Assembly (NCBI GenBank): GCA_947259685.1
Contig: CAMYNC010000162.1
Location: forward strand, 1 to 7,446
Length of the DNA stretch: 7,446 nt
Source: an uncultured Desulfuromonadales bacterium
GTDB taxonomy: Bacteria; Desulfobacterota; Desulfuromonadia; Desulfuromonadales; Geopsychrobacteraceae
Reading direction: 5' to 3'
The first letter of the stretch is position 1, and each line of letters starts with the position of its first letter. Shown in pieces: positions 1 to 6,697 of this stretch. A model generated the notes under the pieces. It did not search any database and was not told the origin of the DNA. It was given only the letters and a program-made list of their open reading frames with translations. A program made the position numbers and the translations under genes.

Positions 1-960
1 CAGTTTCATGGTCAGGTGGTTCTCGATGTCCTGGAAATTCACGATGAGGACCTCGATCGGGTCCCCGTGATTCTGCATAATCCCCTTTACTTTAGACCCT
101 TTGAGCTGTTCGCTCGCATTCTGCCACTCCCCAAATACAGCTCCTACGATCCGACCCCCTTCCTCGGTCTGTTCTTTCCCCTATTGTTCGGTATGATGCT
201 TGGAGATATCGGCTATGGCTTGCTGCTGGCAATGATTGCCGGGCTGCTGATCCATTTTTTCCCCGAACGCCGTAATCTGACTGACGGGGCACGGATTCTC
301 GGAATTTCAGCAGCCTACACGATTATTTTCGGCATTATTTTCGGCGAGCTGTTCGGCAGTCTGGGTGAGCAGCTTCTACATCTGCAGCCGCTCTGGGTGG
401 AGCGCAGCCAGGCCGTGGTGCCAATGATCTTTTTTGCCATCTCAGTCGGAGTCACCCACCTCCTCCTCGGGATAGTCCTTGGCATCCGCTACGATATTAA
501 ACGAAAAAAATCCCGCGAGGCAGTGGTGAAGATCATCAACCTGCTGATCATCCTGCTCGCTGGCCTCTGGCTGATTGGACAGTTTATGCCAACTCCCTGG
601 CAGTTCAGCATGCCGCTGCTATTGACGATTCTGGTGCTGCTGCCACTGCTGATCCTTGCCGGTGGTCTGCTTGCTCCGCTGGAACTGTTGAAGAATTTTG
701 GCAACATTATCTCTTATGTGCGGATCATGGCGATCGGGCTCTGCTCAGTCCTTTTGGCCCAGGTTGCCAATCAACTCGGTGGAATGACCGGCAATCTGCT
801 GGCCGGTTTTCTGGTTGCCGGGGTCCTGCATCTGTTCAACCTGTTGCTAGGTGTTTTTGCGCCGACGGTGCATTCCTTACGTCTGCATTATGTCGAGTTC
901 TTCAGCAAGTTTCTTGAATTCGGCGGGCGAAAATTTGAGCCTTTGAACAAACACAAATAG
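1..960 (+). CDS. atpI: A/V-type ATPase subunit I (a-like membrane stator), 5' partial
   Basis: This is the membrane stator that forms the two ion half-channels against the K ring and anchors the peripheral stalk. The frame is open from base 1, so the gene starts upstream; only the last 319 residues are present and most of the N-terminal cytoplasmic domain is missing. Numbering from base 1, hydrophobic segments lie at about 53-87 (probably two helices, with the family motif FGMMLGDIGYG), 98-115, 139-161, 173-194, 204-224, 235-256 and 263-285. The conserved ISYVR motif places an arginine at residue 241 (base 721). VHSLRLHYVEFF near the end places a second at residue 294 (base 880). These two arginines match those known in the family to interact with the ring carboxylate. 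The tail GGRKFEP is typical of the family. The stop is followed by 42 bases before K. Identification as V_ATPase_I is secure. Confidence 0.96.
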   Translation, partial: QFHGQVVLDVLEIHDEDLDRVPVILHNPLYFRPFELFARILPLPKYSSYDPTPFLGLFFPLLFGMMLGDIGYGLLLAMIAGLLIHFFPERRNLTDGARILGISAAYTIIFGIIFGELFGSLGEQLLHLQPLWVERSQAVVPMIFFAISVGVTHLLLGIVLGIRYDIKRKKSREAVVKIINLLIILLAGLWLIGQFMPTPWQFSMPLLLTILVLLPLLILAGGLLAPLELLKNFGNIISYVRIMAIGLCSVLLAQVANQLGGMTGNLLAGFLVAGVLHLFNLLLGVFAPTVHSLRLHYVEFFSKFLEFGGRKFEPLNKHK

Positions 961-990
961 AGGGAAGGATTGCGATCGACCCACAGAAGA

Positions 991-996
991 AAGGAG
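991..996 (+). promoter_or_regulatory. Strong ribosome binding site of subunit K
   Basis: AAGGAG lies six bases before the ATG at 1003. It decides the start of K: a TTG at 970 in the same frame would add 11 polar residues and has no such site, and the ATG at 998 is out of frame. The good site in a 42-base untranslated gap fits the need for many K copies per complex. Confidence 0.8.
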
Positions 997-1002
997 AATG
1001 CC

Positions 1003-1215
1003 ATGGATAAAGTCTGGTTGGCTTTTGCCGCGGCCCTGGCTGTAGGCTTGCCAGCGCTGGCGACCGCCTGGGCACAATCACGGATCGGCGCGGCCGGAGC
1101 GGGAACTCTGGCAGAAAAGCCGGAATTGACCGGAACCATCATCATCCTGTTAGCAATTCCGGAAACCATGGTGATCCTTGGTTTTGTCATCGCGGCGATG
1201 ATTCTGGTTCTCTGA
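1003..1215 (+). CDS. atpK: A/V-type ATPase subunit K (c-ring proteolipid)
   Basis: This is the proteolipid that forms the rotating membrane ring and carries the transported ion. It has 70 residues in a single helical hairpin: helix 1 about 4-34, a polar loop around Glu38-Lys39-Pro40-Glu41, and helix 2 about 43-70. The ion-binding carboxylate is Glu54 in the motif AIPETMVILGF. Gln25 in helix 1 sits at a similar distance from the loop, and Thr55 follows the glutamate. Gln plus Glu-Ser/Thr is the side-chain set known from Na+-binding rings, so sodium use is possible (inference). The 8-kDa, one-carboxylate-per-hairpin form resembles Thermus and many archaeal rings. It differs from the 16-kDa four-helix NtpK of Enterococcus hirae, and it favours a higher ion/ATP ratio. 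The gene ends four bases before subunit E. Confidence 0.95.
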   Translation: MDKVWLAFAAALAVGLPALATAWAQSRIGAAGAGTLAEKPELTGTIIILLAIPETMVILGFVIAAMILVL

Positions 1216-1219
1216 GACC

Positions 1220-1804
1220 ATGGGGCACCGCGAACTCGAAGCGGCCCTACGCTGTGAGGGTGAGGCCAAGGCGCAAGAGATATGGCAGCAGGTTGAAGCC
1301 GAAGCGGCCAAGTTGCGATTAGAACTGGATCAGCAGCTGGAGACTGAGCAGCAGGGCCTGCAGCGCCGGATCACCGCTGAAACCGAAGACCTCCTTGATG
1401 CGGCCCGGACAACTGCCCAGCAGCAGGCGCAGTTAAGACGTCTCGATGCGGAGCAGCAGCTGGCGCAGCGCCTAAAAATGCTTGCAGAAGGCCGGTTAGA
1501 GGAACTGTCCCGGACTGGTGGGGCCTCCTTGTTTAAGCAGCTTGCGACAGAGATCCCGGACCACCCCTGGCAGCTGGTTAAGGTTCATCCACGCGATCAG
1601 CTCGCAGCCCAGGAACTCTTTCCGCAGGCCGAGGTCAGGTTGAGTGAGCAGATCATTGGCGGTCTGATGGTTCAGGAGCCGCAGGGGAAGGTGGTGATTA
1701 TCAATACCCTGGAGAAGCGCTTAGCCCACCTCTGGGCCGATTTGTTGCCACCGCTGATGACTGAACTGCGAACGCGGGTGAAAGCCGATGAAACTGCTGC
1801 TTGA
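1220..1804 (+). CDS. atpE: A/V-type ATPase subunit E (peripheral stalk)
   Basis: Subunit E pairs with the G/H subunit to form the peripheral stalk that holds the A3B3 head still against the rotor. The protein has 194 residues, close to the usual length. Residues about 5-95 are a long charged helix rich in Glu, Gln, Ala and Arg with no Pro, as expected for the coiled-coil stalk. From about residue 100 a mixed globular domain follows, with short hydrophobic strands (QLVKVHP, GGLMVQ, GKVVIINTLEKRL). The GGLMV...G...INTLEKRL pattern is the hallmark of the family's C-terminal domain, which binds the head. The ATG at 1220 is four bases after the K stop and has no good Shine-Dalgarno sequence, so translation probably depends on ribosomes finishing K. 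The end overlaps subunit C by 17 bases. Sequence similarity in this family is low, but context and architecture agree. Confidence 0.9.
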   Translation: MGHRELEAALRCEGEAKAQEIWQQVEAEAAKLRLELDQQLETEQQGLQRRITAETEDLLDAARTTAQQQAQLRRLDAEQQLAQRLKMLAEGRLEELSRTGGASLFKQLATEIPDHPWQLVKVHPRDQLAAQELFPQAEVRLSEQIIGGLMVQEPQGKVVIINTLEKRLAHLWADLLPPLMTELRTRVKADETAA

Positions 1805-2687
1805 AATCACCGCCGCAGGGGCGCCCAACGATTATCTGTACGCTCGAATCCGTTGCCGGCGCGCCGCCTTGGATCTCAGCGGAGCTAAGCCTTGGGGGGG
1901 AGGTGGTGATCCCCAGGAGCTGCTGAGACGCGAATATCTCTGGATTTACCGGCGCATGAACGCTCGCTTGCGACGCCAGCTGCTGCCGGTTTTTGAGGCA
2001 GCTGAATTACGCACTCTGGTGCTTTGTCTGCGTTATCTGGCGGCAGAAGATCACAGTGCCATCGGCAGTCTGCTCAAGCTTAGCCTGCTGAATCCACAAC
2101 TGCAGCGGGAACTGCTCGCTGCCAAACGGGCGACGCCGTTGGTGGCAACTCTCGAGCGGCTGCTGGCTGAGCAGCAACCGGAGTTTCGCGGCCTGTCAGA
2201 AACCTACCTGCGGCAAGGTCCGGGCGGGCTGGAGCAAGCGCTGATCGGTGGCCAACTGCAGCGTTCGCTTAACCGTTGTCGGCTGACTGTCCTCAAGGAG
2301 TTTTTGCGCTACCTGCTCGATACCCGAAATCTGCTGGCAATCTACAAACATCTGCGCTGGCAGGTTCCCTTAGCCCCACCCTTGTTGACTGGCGGTGATC
2401 TTAATTTGGCGGTTTGCATAAAATTGTGGCGGGCCAAGGATTTAAACGGTCTGTTGAGTTTCATGCAGAATTTCAGTGGTCAGACTGGTGATCCGGAACA
2501 GCTCGGGGTGGAGGATTTCTTGTTTCAGGGATTATCCCAGCGGATGCAACGCGCTGGCCGCGATCCCTTGCAGCCGGGCCTGGTGATCGATTATCTCTGG
2601 CGCTGTCAGCAGGCGACCAGGAAACGGGGTCTACGGCTGGAACAGGATCGGGGTCTGGCAACTCAGCCAGGGCTGGAGGCAAGCTGA
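1788..2687 (+). CDS. atpC: A/V-type ATPase subunit C (rotor cap, d/AC39-like)
   Basis: Subunit C is a funnel-shaped helical protein that sits on the K ring and socketed to the D-F shaft, passing torque between them. The protein has 299 residues, nearly all helical, with no membrane segments. The N-terminal DYLYARIR motif (about residues 15-22) matches the family's opening helix. Family-like helical repeats follow, including LRTLVLCLRYLAAE and LKEFLRYLLDTRNLLAIYKHLR. The end (LVIDYLWRCQQATRKRGLRL) corresponds to the family's usual closing helix, but the conserved acidic E-x-E-x-x-N-L-R pattern is replaced and the protein is some 20-30 residues shorter than typical members such as Thermus. A run of seven G (1894-1900) encodes part of a Gly4 stretch. 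This is the most diverged subunit here, and its name rests partly on its place between E and F. The start overlaps E by 17 bases. Confidence 0.86.
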   Translation: MKLLLEITAAGAPNDYLYARIRCRRAALDLSGAKPWGGGGDPQELLRREYLWIYRRMNARLRRQLLPVFEAAELRTLVLCLRYLAAEDHSAIGSLLKLSLLNPQLQRELLAAKRATPLVATLERLLAEQQPEFRGLSETYLRQGPGGLEQALIGGQLQRSLNRCRLTVLKEFLRYLLDTRNLLAIYKHLRWQVPLAPPLLTGGDLNLAVCIKLWRAKDLNGLLSFMQNFSGQTGDPEQLGVEDFLFQGLSQRMQRAGRDPLQPGLVIDYLWRCQQATRKRGLRLEQDRGLATQPGLEAS

Positions 2688-3007
2688 TGACTGGAGTGGT
2701 GTTCATGACCCCGGAGGATGCCCGCTACGGTTTCAGCCTGGCGGGTTCGATGCAATTGACCATCAAGCCGGAAAAGGCCGAACAGTTGCTGCGCCAGACC
2801 ATCGCCGACCCCGATATCGGCGTCGTGGTGATCGATGAACGGCTGGTCAAAACCATACCGGAGAAAGATTTTGCTGAATTGGAAGAGAACTGGCGCGGCC
2901 TGTTGGTGACACTGCCGGCCCCGGTGCTCGAGGTCGATGCTGAAGAGGATTATCTGCAGCGCCTGATCCGCAGAGCGCTCGGCTATCATGTGAGGTTGCA
3001 GCTATGA
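2687..3007 (+). CDS. atpF: A/V-type ATPase subunit F (central stalk)
   Basis: Subunit F is a small alpha/beta protein bound to D in the rotor shaft; in related enzymes it modulates activity. It has 106 residues, the normal length. TGVVFMTPEDARYGFSLAG is the usual first strand plus the G-F-x-L-A-G helix start, and DPDIGVVVIDERL is the usual second strand and turn. A third strand (APVLEVDAEED) and a basic C-terminal helix follow. The ATG at 2687 is chosen over the one at 2705 because the later start would remove the first beta strand. It also has GGAGG at 2675-2679, seven bases upstream. The start overlaps the TGA of subunit C by one base, and its own TGA overlaps the ATG of subunit A (ATGA), so coupling on both sides is likely. 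Confidence 0.93.
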   Translation: MTGVVFMTPEDARYGFSLAGSMQLTIKPEKAEQLLRQTIADPDIGVVVIDERLVKTIPEKDFAELEENWRGLLVTLPAPVLEVDAEEDYLQRLIRRALGYHVRLQL

Positions 3008-4629
3008 AGGGGGCGATCACCAGGATTTCCGGGGCAACAGTCAGCGTCGATCTGCGTGGCTTGCAGCTCTACGACCGGGTCTATGTCGGTCATGCGCGGC
3101 TCTCTGGCGAGGTGGTCCACCTAGAACAGCAGCAGACCACCGTGCAGGTCTTCGAGGATACCCACGGGCTGAGCGTCGGTGAGCCGGCCGAGGGGACCAG
3201 GGCCCCATTGACGGTTGCGTTGGGCCCAGGGCTGATCGGTGGTATCTACGATGGCTTGCAGCGGTCCTTGCCGGCCCTGCAGCAGCAAAGTGGGGCATTT
3301 ATTCACAGCACCCGGGAGTTGGGCAGCCTCGATCTCCAGCGGCGCTGGTCTTTTTCACCGAGTCGCCAGGTTGGCGAGCGGGTCGAGATCGGCGAGGTTA
3401 TTGGCAGCGTCGCTGAGGGGCACCTGCAGCATCCCCTCTGCGCCAACCAAAGTGGAGAGCTCGAAACGATTGCCAGCGGCGAGATCTGCCTGGCCGATCC
3501 GATCGCGACTTTGATCTCTGGCCAACAACTCTTCGCTTGGCATAATTGGCCAGTTAGGCGGCCGCGCATCGGCGGCCGGAAATGTCCAGCCGAACGGCCG
3601 TTGATCACGGGACAGCGTTGCATCGATTTTCTCTTCCCGATGATGAAAGGGGGGGTGGCAATCATCCCTGGAGGTTTCGGCACCGGCAAAACCGTGCTGG
3701 AGCAGACCATCGCAAAGTTTGCCGACACCGACCTGGTGGTCTATGTCGGCTGCGGTGAACGCGGCAACGAGATGGCCGGACTGCTCAGTGAGTTCGGCGA
3801 GCTGCGTGATGCGGACGGAAGGCCGCTGCTGGAACGGACCATCGTGGTCGCCAACACCTCCAACATGCCGGTCGCAGCCCGCGAATCCTCGATTTTTACC
3901 GCGGTGACCATGGCCGAGTACTATCGCGATATGGGCTACGACGTGCTCTTTCTGGCCGACAGCCTCTCCCGCTGGGCAGAGGCGCTGCGCGAGATCTCTT
4001 CCGCCCTTGAGGAGATCCCCGGTGAAGAAGGCTACCCGACCTACCTCGGCTCGCGGCTGGCCAGCTTTATCGAACGGGCCGGGGTGGTTGAAACGCCGAC
4101 CGGAAAACTTGGTTCACTCAGTATGATTCTGGCGGTTTCACCGCCTGGCGCCGATTTTTCCGAGCCGGTTACCCAAGCCTGCCTGCGTTCTGCTGGCGCC
4201 TTTTATCTGCTCGATACCAGCCTAGCGCATAGCCGCCACTTTCCGGCGATCAATTGGACCCAGAGCTATTCTTTGTTCGCTAAAAAAGGCACCGGATACT
4301 TCCGCGAGCAGGTGGCTGAACACTGGCCGCAGTTGCAGCGCCGCTGTCGGGAAATTCTGCAGCAGGAGGATGCTCTGCGTGAGGTGGTCGAGGTGGTCGG
4401 TATGGAAGGTCTGCAGGACCGCGACCGCTTATTGATGCACGCCGCAGAACGGGTCCGGCGCGATTTTCTCTGCCAGAACAGTTTTTCCGAGGATGCTTTC
4501 TCTTCGCCGCAACAAACTGTCGAACGGATCGGTGCGATCATCAGCAATTATGATCAGGCGCTACAGCAGCTGGATGAGGGGCTGCTGCTGTCCGAGGTTT
4601 TGAAAGGATCGGGCGATGCGGCTGGCTGA
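3004..4629 (+). CDS. atpA: A/V-type ATPase catalytic subunit A
   Basis: Subunit A is the nucleotide-hydrolysing/synthesising subunit, three per head. The N-terminal beta-barrel opens with MKGAITRISGATV. A family-specific insert (about residues 110-190) and WPVRRPR precede the ATPase core. The P-loop GGFGTGKT is at 223-230 (Lys229, Thr230). The catalytic Glu252 and Arg253 are in GCGERGNEM. The Walker B stretch VLFLAD ends at Asp319 and is followed by SLSRWAEALREIS and the PGEEGYPTYL signature. RHFPAINW marks the adenine-pocket region. All catalytic residues are present, so activity is expected. Two oddities are visible. The second P-loop residue is Gly where homologues usually have Pro or Ala. 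The protein has 541 residues against roughly 580-600 usual, with about 40-50 missing from the C-terminus. GAGG at 2992-2995 precedes the ATG. The last 14 bases overlap subunit B, and the B ribosome binding site lies inside this gene. Confidence 0.98.
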   Translation: MKGAITRISGATVSVDLRGLQLYDRVYVGHARLSGEVVHLEQQQTTVQVFEDTHGLSVGEPAEGTRAPLTVALGPGLIGGIYDGLQRSLPALQQQSGAFIHSTRELGSLDLQRRWSFSPSRQVGERVEIGEVIGSVAEGHLQHPLCANQSGELETIASGEICLADPIATLISGQQLFAWHNWPVRRPRIGGRKCPAERPLITGQRCIDFLFPMMKGGVAIIPGGFGTGKTVLEQTIAKFADTDLVVYVGCGERGNEMAGLLSEFGELRDADGRPLLERTIVVANTSNMPVAARESSIFTAVTMAEYYRDMGYDVLFLADSLSRWAEALREISSALEEIPGEEGYPTYLGSRLASFIERAGVVETPTGKLGSLSMILAVSPPGADFSEPVTQACLRSAGAFYLLDTSLAHSRHFPAINWTQSYSLFAKKGTGYFREQVAEHWPQLQRRCREILQQEDALREVVEVVGMEGLQDRDRLLMHAAERVRRDFLCQNSFSEDAFSSPQQTVERIGAIISNYDQALQQLDEGLLLSEVLKGSGDAAG

Positions 4630-5938
4630 ACACTGCTACCGGACCATCAGTTCGATCCGCGGGCCGCTGGTGTTCGTCGAAAATGTCTTTGCTGCGCGGA
4701 TCGGTGAAACCGTCACCCTCAAGGCGCCGGATGGGCAACTGCTGGAAGGGGAGGTCCTTAAAATAGACGCCCGGCAGGTTCTTATCCAGGTGTTCGGTGA
4801 AACCTACGGCCTCGATCTGGAAAAGACCAGTGTTACCTTTCATGATGCGGTCAAGCGCGCGCCGCTGTCGCGCGACTGTTTGGGTCGACTCTTCAACGGT
4901 GCCTTTGAGCCGATCGATGGGGCACCGATGTTTATTCCTGAGCGTTGGGGGGCGGTTTCTGGAGCGCCGATCAATCCGGTTGCGCGTGAATACCCGCGAG
5001 AGATGATCGAAACCGGTTTTTCGGCAATCGATGCCCTCAATACCCTGATCAAGGGGCAGAAGCTGCCGATCTTCTCCTGCGCCGGGCTGCCGGCCCAGGA
5101 ACTGGTGGCGCGGATTCTCGCCCAGGCGCGTTTGCCAGGAACCGGAGACTTCGTTGTGGTCTTCGTTGCCCTCGGGCTGACCTATCATGAGTTCAGTTTT
5201 TTCGAGCAGACCCTCAAACAGATGCCGAGCCGGTTCGTCGCTTTTTTCAACCTGGCCGGCGAGCCGGTCGTCGAGCGGCTGCTGGCGCCGCGGTTAGGAC
5301 TGACCGTGGCCGAGGATCTGGCCTTTAATCACCAGATGGATGTACTGGTGATCGTCTCGGACATGACCAACTACTGTGATGCCCTGCGCGAGATTTCCAC
5401 ATCGCGTGAGGAACTGCCCGGCCGGCGCGGCTATCCCGGCTACATGTATTCCGATCTGGCCTCGCTTTATGAGCGGGCCGGCCGGCTGCGTGATCGTCCC
5501 GGCTCGGTGACCATGCTGCCGGTGTTAACCATGCCGGAGGATGACATCACCCACCCGATTCCCGATCTGACCGGCTACATCACCGAGGGGCAGATCGTGC
5601 TGTCACGGGAAATGCAACAAAAAGGGCTGTTTCCACCGATCGACCTGCTGCCTTGCCTGTCACGGCTGATGCAGCACGGCATCGGTGAAGGGCTGACCCG
5701 CGCCGATCATCGACAGGTCGCTAATCGACTCTACCAGAGCTACGCCAAGGGGCGCGAACTGCGCAAACTTGAGGCGGTGGTCGGCAAGGAGGGCCTGCTG
5801 GAAGAGGACCAGGTGATTTTAGCTTTTGCCGACAGTTTCGAAAACAGCTTTGTCCATCAGGCTGAAGAGCGACGGGATATCTTCCAGAGCCTTGATCTGG
5901 GGATTAAGCTGCTCAAGGAATATCAGGTGGAGTTATGA
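4616..5938 (+). CDS. atpB: A/V-type ATPase regulatory subunit B
   Basis: Subunit B is the non-catalytic partner alternating with A in the head; it supplies the arginine finger to the catalytic site at the A-B interface. It has 440 residues, a little shorter than the usual 455-470. YRTISSIRGPLVFVE opens the beta-barrel. The P-loop position carries the degenerate SCAGLPAQEL (154-163), lacking the GKT of active sites, as in all B subunits. VSDMTNYCDALREIS (about 247-261), PGRRGYPGYMY and LTMPEDDITHPIPDLTGYITEGQI are family signatures. Arg350 in LLPCLSRL is at the arginine-finger position. AAAGGA at 4603-4608, seven bases before the ATG, lies inside the end of subunit A and supports this start. 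The TGA overlaps the ATG of D by one base (ATGA). Confidence 0.98.
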   Translation: MRLAEHCYRTISSIRGPLVFVENVFAARIGETVTLKAPDGQLLEGEVLKIDARQVLIQVFGETYGLDLEKTSVTFHDAVKRAPLSRDCLGRLFNGAFEPIDGAPMFIPERWGAVSGAPINPVAREYPREMIETGFSAIDALNTLIKGQKLPIFSCAGLPAQELVARILAQARLPGTGDFVVVFVALGLTYHEFSFFEQTLKQMPSRFVAFFNLAGEPVVERLLAPRLGLTVAEDLAFNHQMDVLVIVSDMTNYCDALREISTSREELPGRRGYPGYMYSDLASLYERAGRLRDRPGSVTMLPVLTMPEDDITHPIPDLTGYITEGQIVLSREMQQKGLFPPIDLLPCLSRLMQHGIGEGLTRADHRQVANRLYQSYAKGRELRKLEAVVGKEGLLEEDQVILAFADSFENSFVHQAEERRDIFQSLDLGIKLLKEYQVEL

Positions 5939-6561
5939 TTCAGGCGACCCGGACCAATCTGCTGCAGCTTAAGGATCGTCGCCGAGCGGTCGTCAATTGT
6001 ACCGGAATTCTCAAAGGGCGGCGGCAGGCACTGATCAAAAAATTTCTCGAAATCGGCCGCCCGCTACTCGCTTCACGCGAGGAGACCCGCCAGCGCTACG
6101 GTAAGGCGATCGCTGAGCTGCAGACCAGCCTCGGCTTGGAAGGACGGGATTACATCGCCTCGCTGGCGCTGATCAGCCAGCGCCACATGGGCGTGGAACT
6201 GGTCAACATGAACATCCTCGGGCTGCGTTACCGCGATCTCAAAGAGGTTGAGTCGGCCAGTCGTTCCCTGGTCGACCGTGGCTACGATTACCCCTCGGTG
6301 ACCCCGCATTTGGATGAAGCCCTACAGCTGTTCGAGATGATCGTCGAGGAAATGCTCGCCATGGCCCGCTACGAAGGAATGTTTCGGCGGCTTGGCGAAG
6401 AACTGCTACGGATTACCCGGCGAATTCGGGTGCTCGAAGAGCGGGTGTTGCCCAGCCTGCATCAGGATATCCGAAAGATCTCCCACTACCTTGCCGAGCG
6501 GGAGCGGGAAGCCTATTATCGTTTGAAGCTGTTTAAACGTTTGACGGCACAACGACGTTAA
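5935..6561 (+). CDS. atpD: A/V-type ATPase subunit D (central rotor shaft)
   Basis: Subunit D is the asymmetric shaft that turns inside the A3B3 head and, with F, transmits torque to C and the ring. It has 208 residues, the normal length. The N-terminal helix begins ATRTNLLQLKDRRR, matching the family's T-R-x-x-L-x-x-L-K start, and continues to about residue 60. A short middle section includes VNMNILGLRYRDL (about 90-102), the conserved turn region. The C-terminal helix (about 130-205) contains TRRIRVLEERVLPSL and EREREAYYRLKLFKRL, both close to the consensus. The two long helices form the antiparallel coiled coil. AGGTGGAG at 5925-5932 lies unusually close to the ATG, which overlaps the stop of B, so start-stop coupling probably matters. 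D is the last ATPase gene; no clear intrinsic terminator follows. Confidence 0.97.
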   Translation: MIQATRTNLLQLKDRRRAVVNCTGILKGRRQALIKKFLEIGRPLLASREETRQRYGKAIAELQTSLGLEGRDYIASLALISQRHMGVELVNMNILGLRYRDLKEVESASRSLVDRGYDYPSVTPHLDEALQLFEMIVEEMLAMARYEGMFRRLGEELLRITRRIRVLEERVLPSLHQDIRKISHYLAEREREAYYRLKLFKRLTAQRR

Positions 6562-6590
6562 GCGCCAATTGCTGGTACCAATGGGGCTAG

Positions 6591-6692
6591 ATGGACGAGG
6601 GTGTTATTTATGAAACTTGTATTCGTTCCGCTTCTCCCTTGGTTTTACTTATTATGGTAGTCTCAATAATTGCCACAATAGTTGGGTGGTGA
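6591..6692 (+). CDS. Possible 33-residue single-pass membrane miniprotein
   Basis: This is an ATG-started frame of 33 codons in the gap between atpD and thyX. The first 16 residues are polar and acidic at the start (MDEGVIYETC). The remainder, about 17-33, is a continuous hydrophobic stretch ending in Gly-Trp, long enough for one membrane helix. GGGG at 6583-6586 is a poor, close ribosome binding site. The stop (6690-6692) directly precedes the thyX Shine-Dalgarno sequence, so the two could be coupled. Against it: the stretch 6601-6690 is A/T-rich (33 G/C of 90 bases), and T-rich DNA easily encodes hydrophobic residues by chance. A second frame over the same bases also reads hydrophobic. I do not recognise any family, and the call is tentative. 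Confidence 0.25.
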   Translation: MDEGVIYETCIRSASPLVLLIMVVSIIATIVGW

Positions 6693-6697
6693 AAGGA
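6693..6697 (+). promoter_or_regulatory. Ribosome binding site of thyX
   Basis: AAGGA lies seven bases before the ATG at 6705. An in-frame stop at 6690-6692 leaves no room for an earlier ATG start, so this site and start go together. Confidence 0.75.

Noticed and set aside
970..1002. Upstream TTG start that would extend subunit K by 11 residues
   Set aside because: The extension is polar, family members start just before helix 1, and the strong AAGGAG is correctly spaced only for the ATG at 1003.
3303..3728. 141-codon open frame on the - strand opposite atpA
   Set aside because: Antisense to a conserved part of subunit A including the P-loop; composition is that of a shadow frame and there is no start signal of note.
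4541..5188. 215-codon open frame on the - strand opposite atpB
   Set aside because: It lies fully opposite a conserved coding region, has no recognisable domain, and is rich in Arg, Pro, Gln and His as expected from reading G/C-rich codons backwards. It is a shadow.
6565..6584. Hairpin after atpD as an intrinsic terminator
   Set aside because: The stem is only CCA(A)TTG paired with CAATGG, with a bulge and a seven-base loop, and no T-run follows it.
6601..6660. Overlapping hydrophobic 19-codon frame starting GTG/ATG (6601 or 6610)
   Set aside because: Very short, no ribosome binding site at suitable spacing, and T-rich DNA gives such hydrophobic reading by chance.
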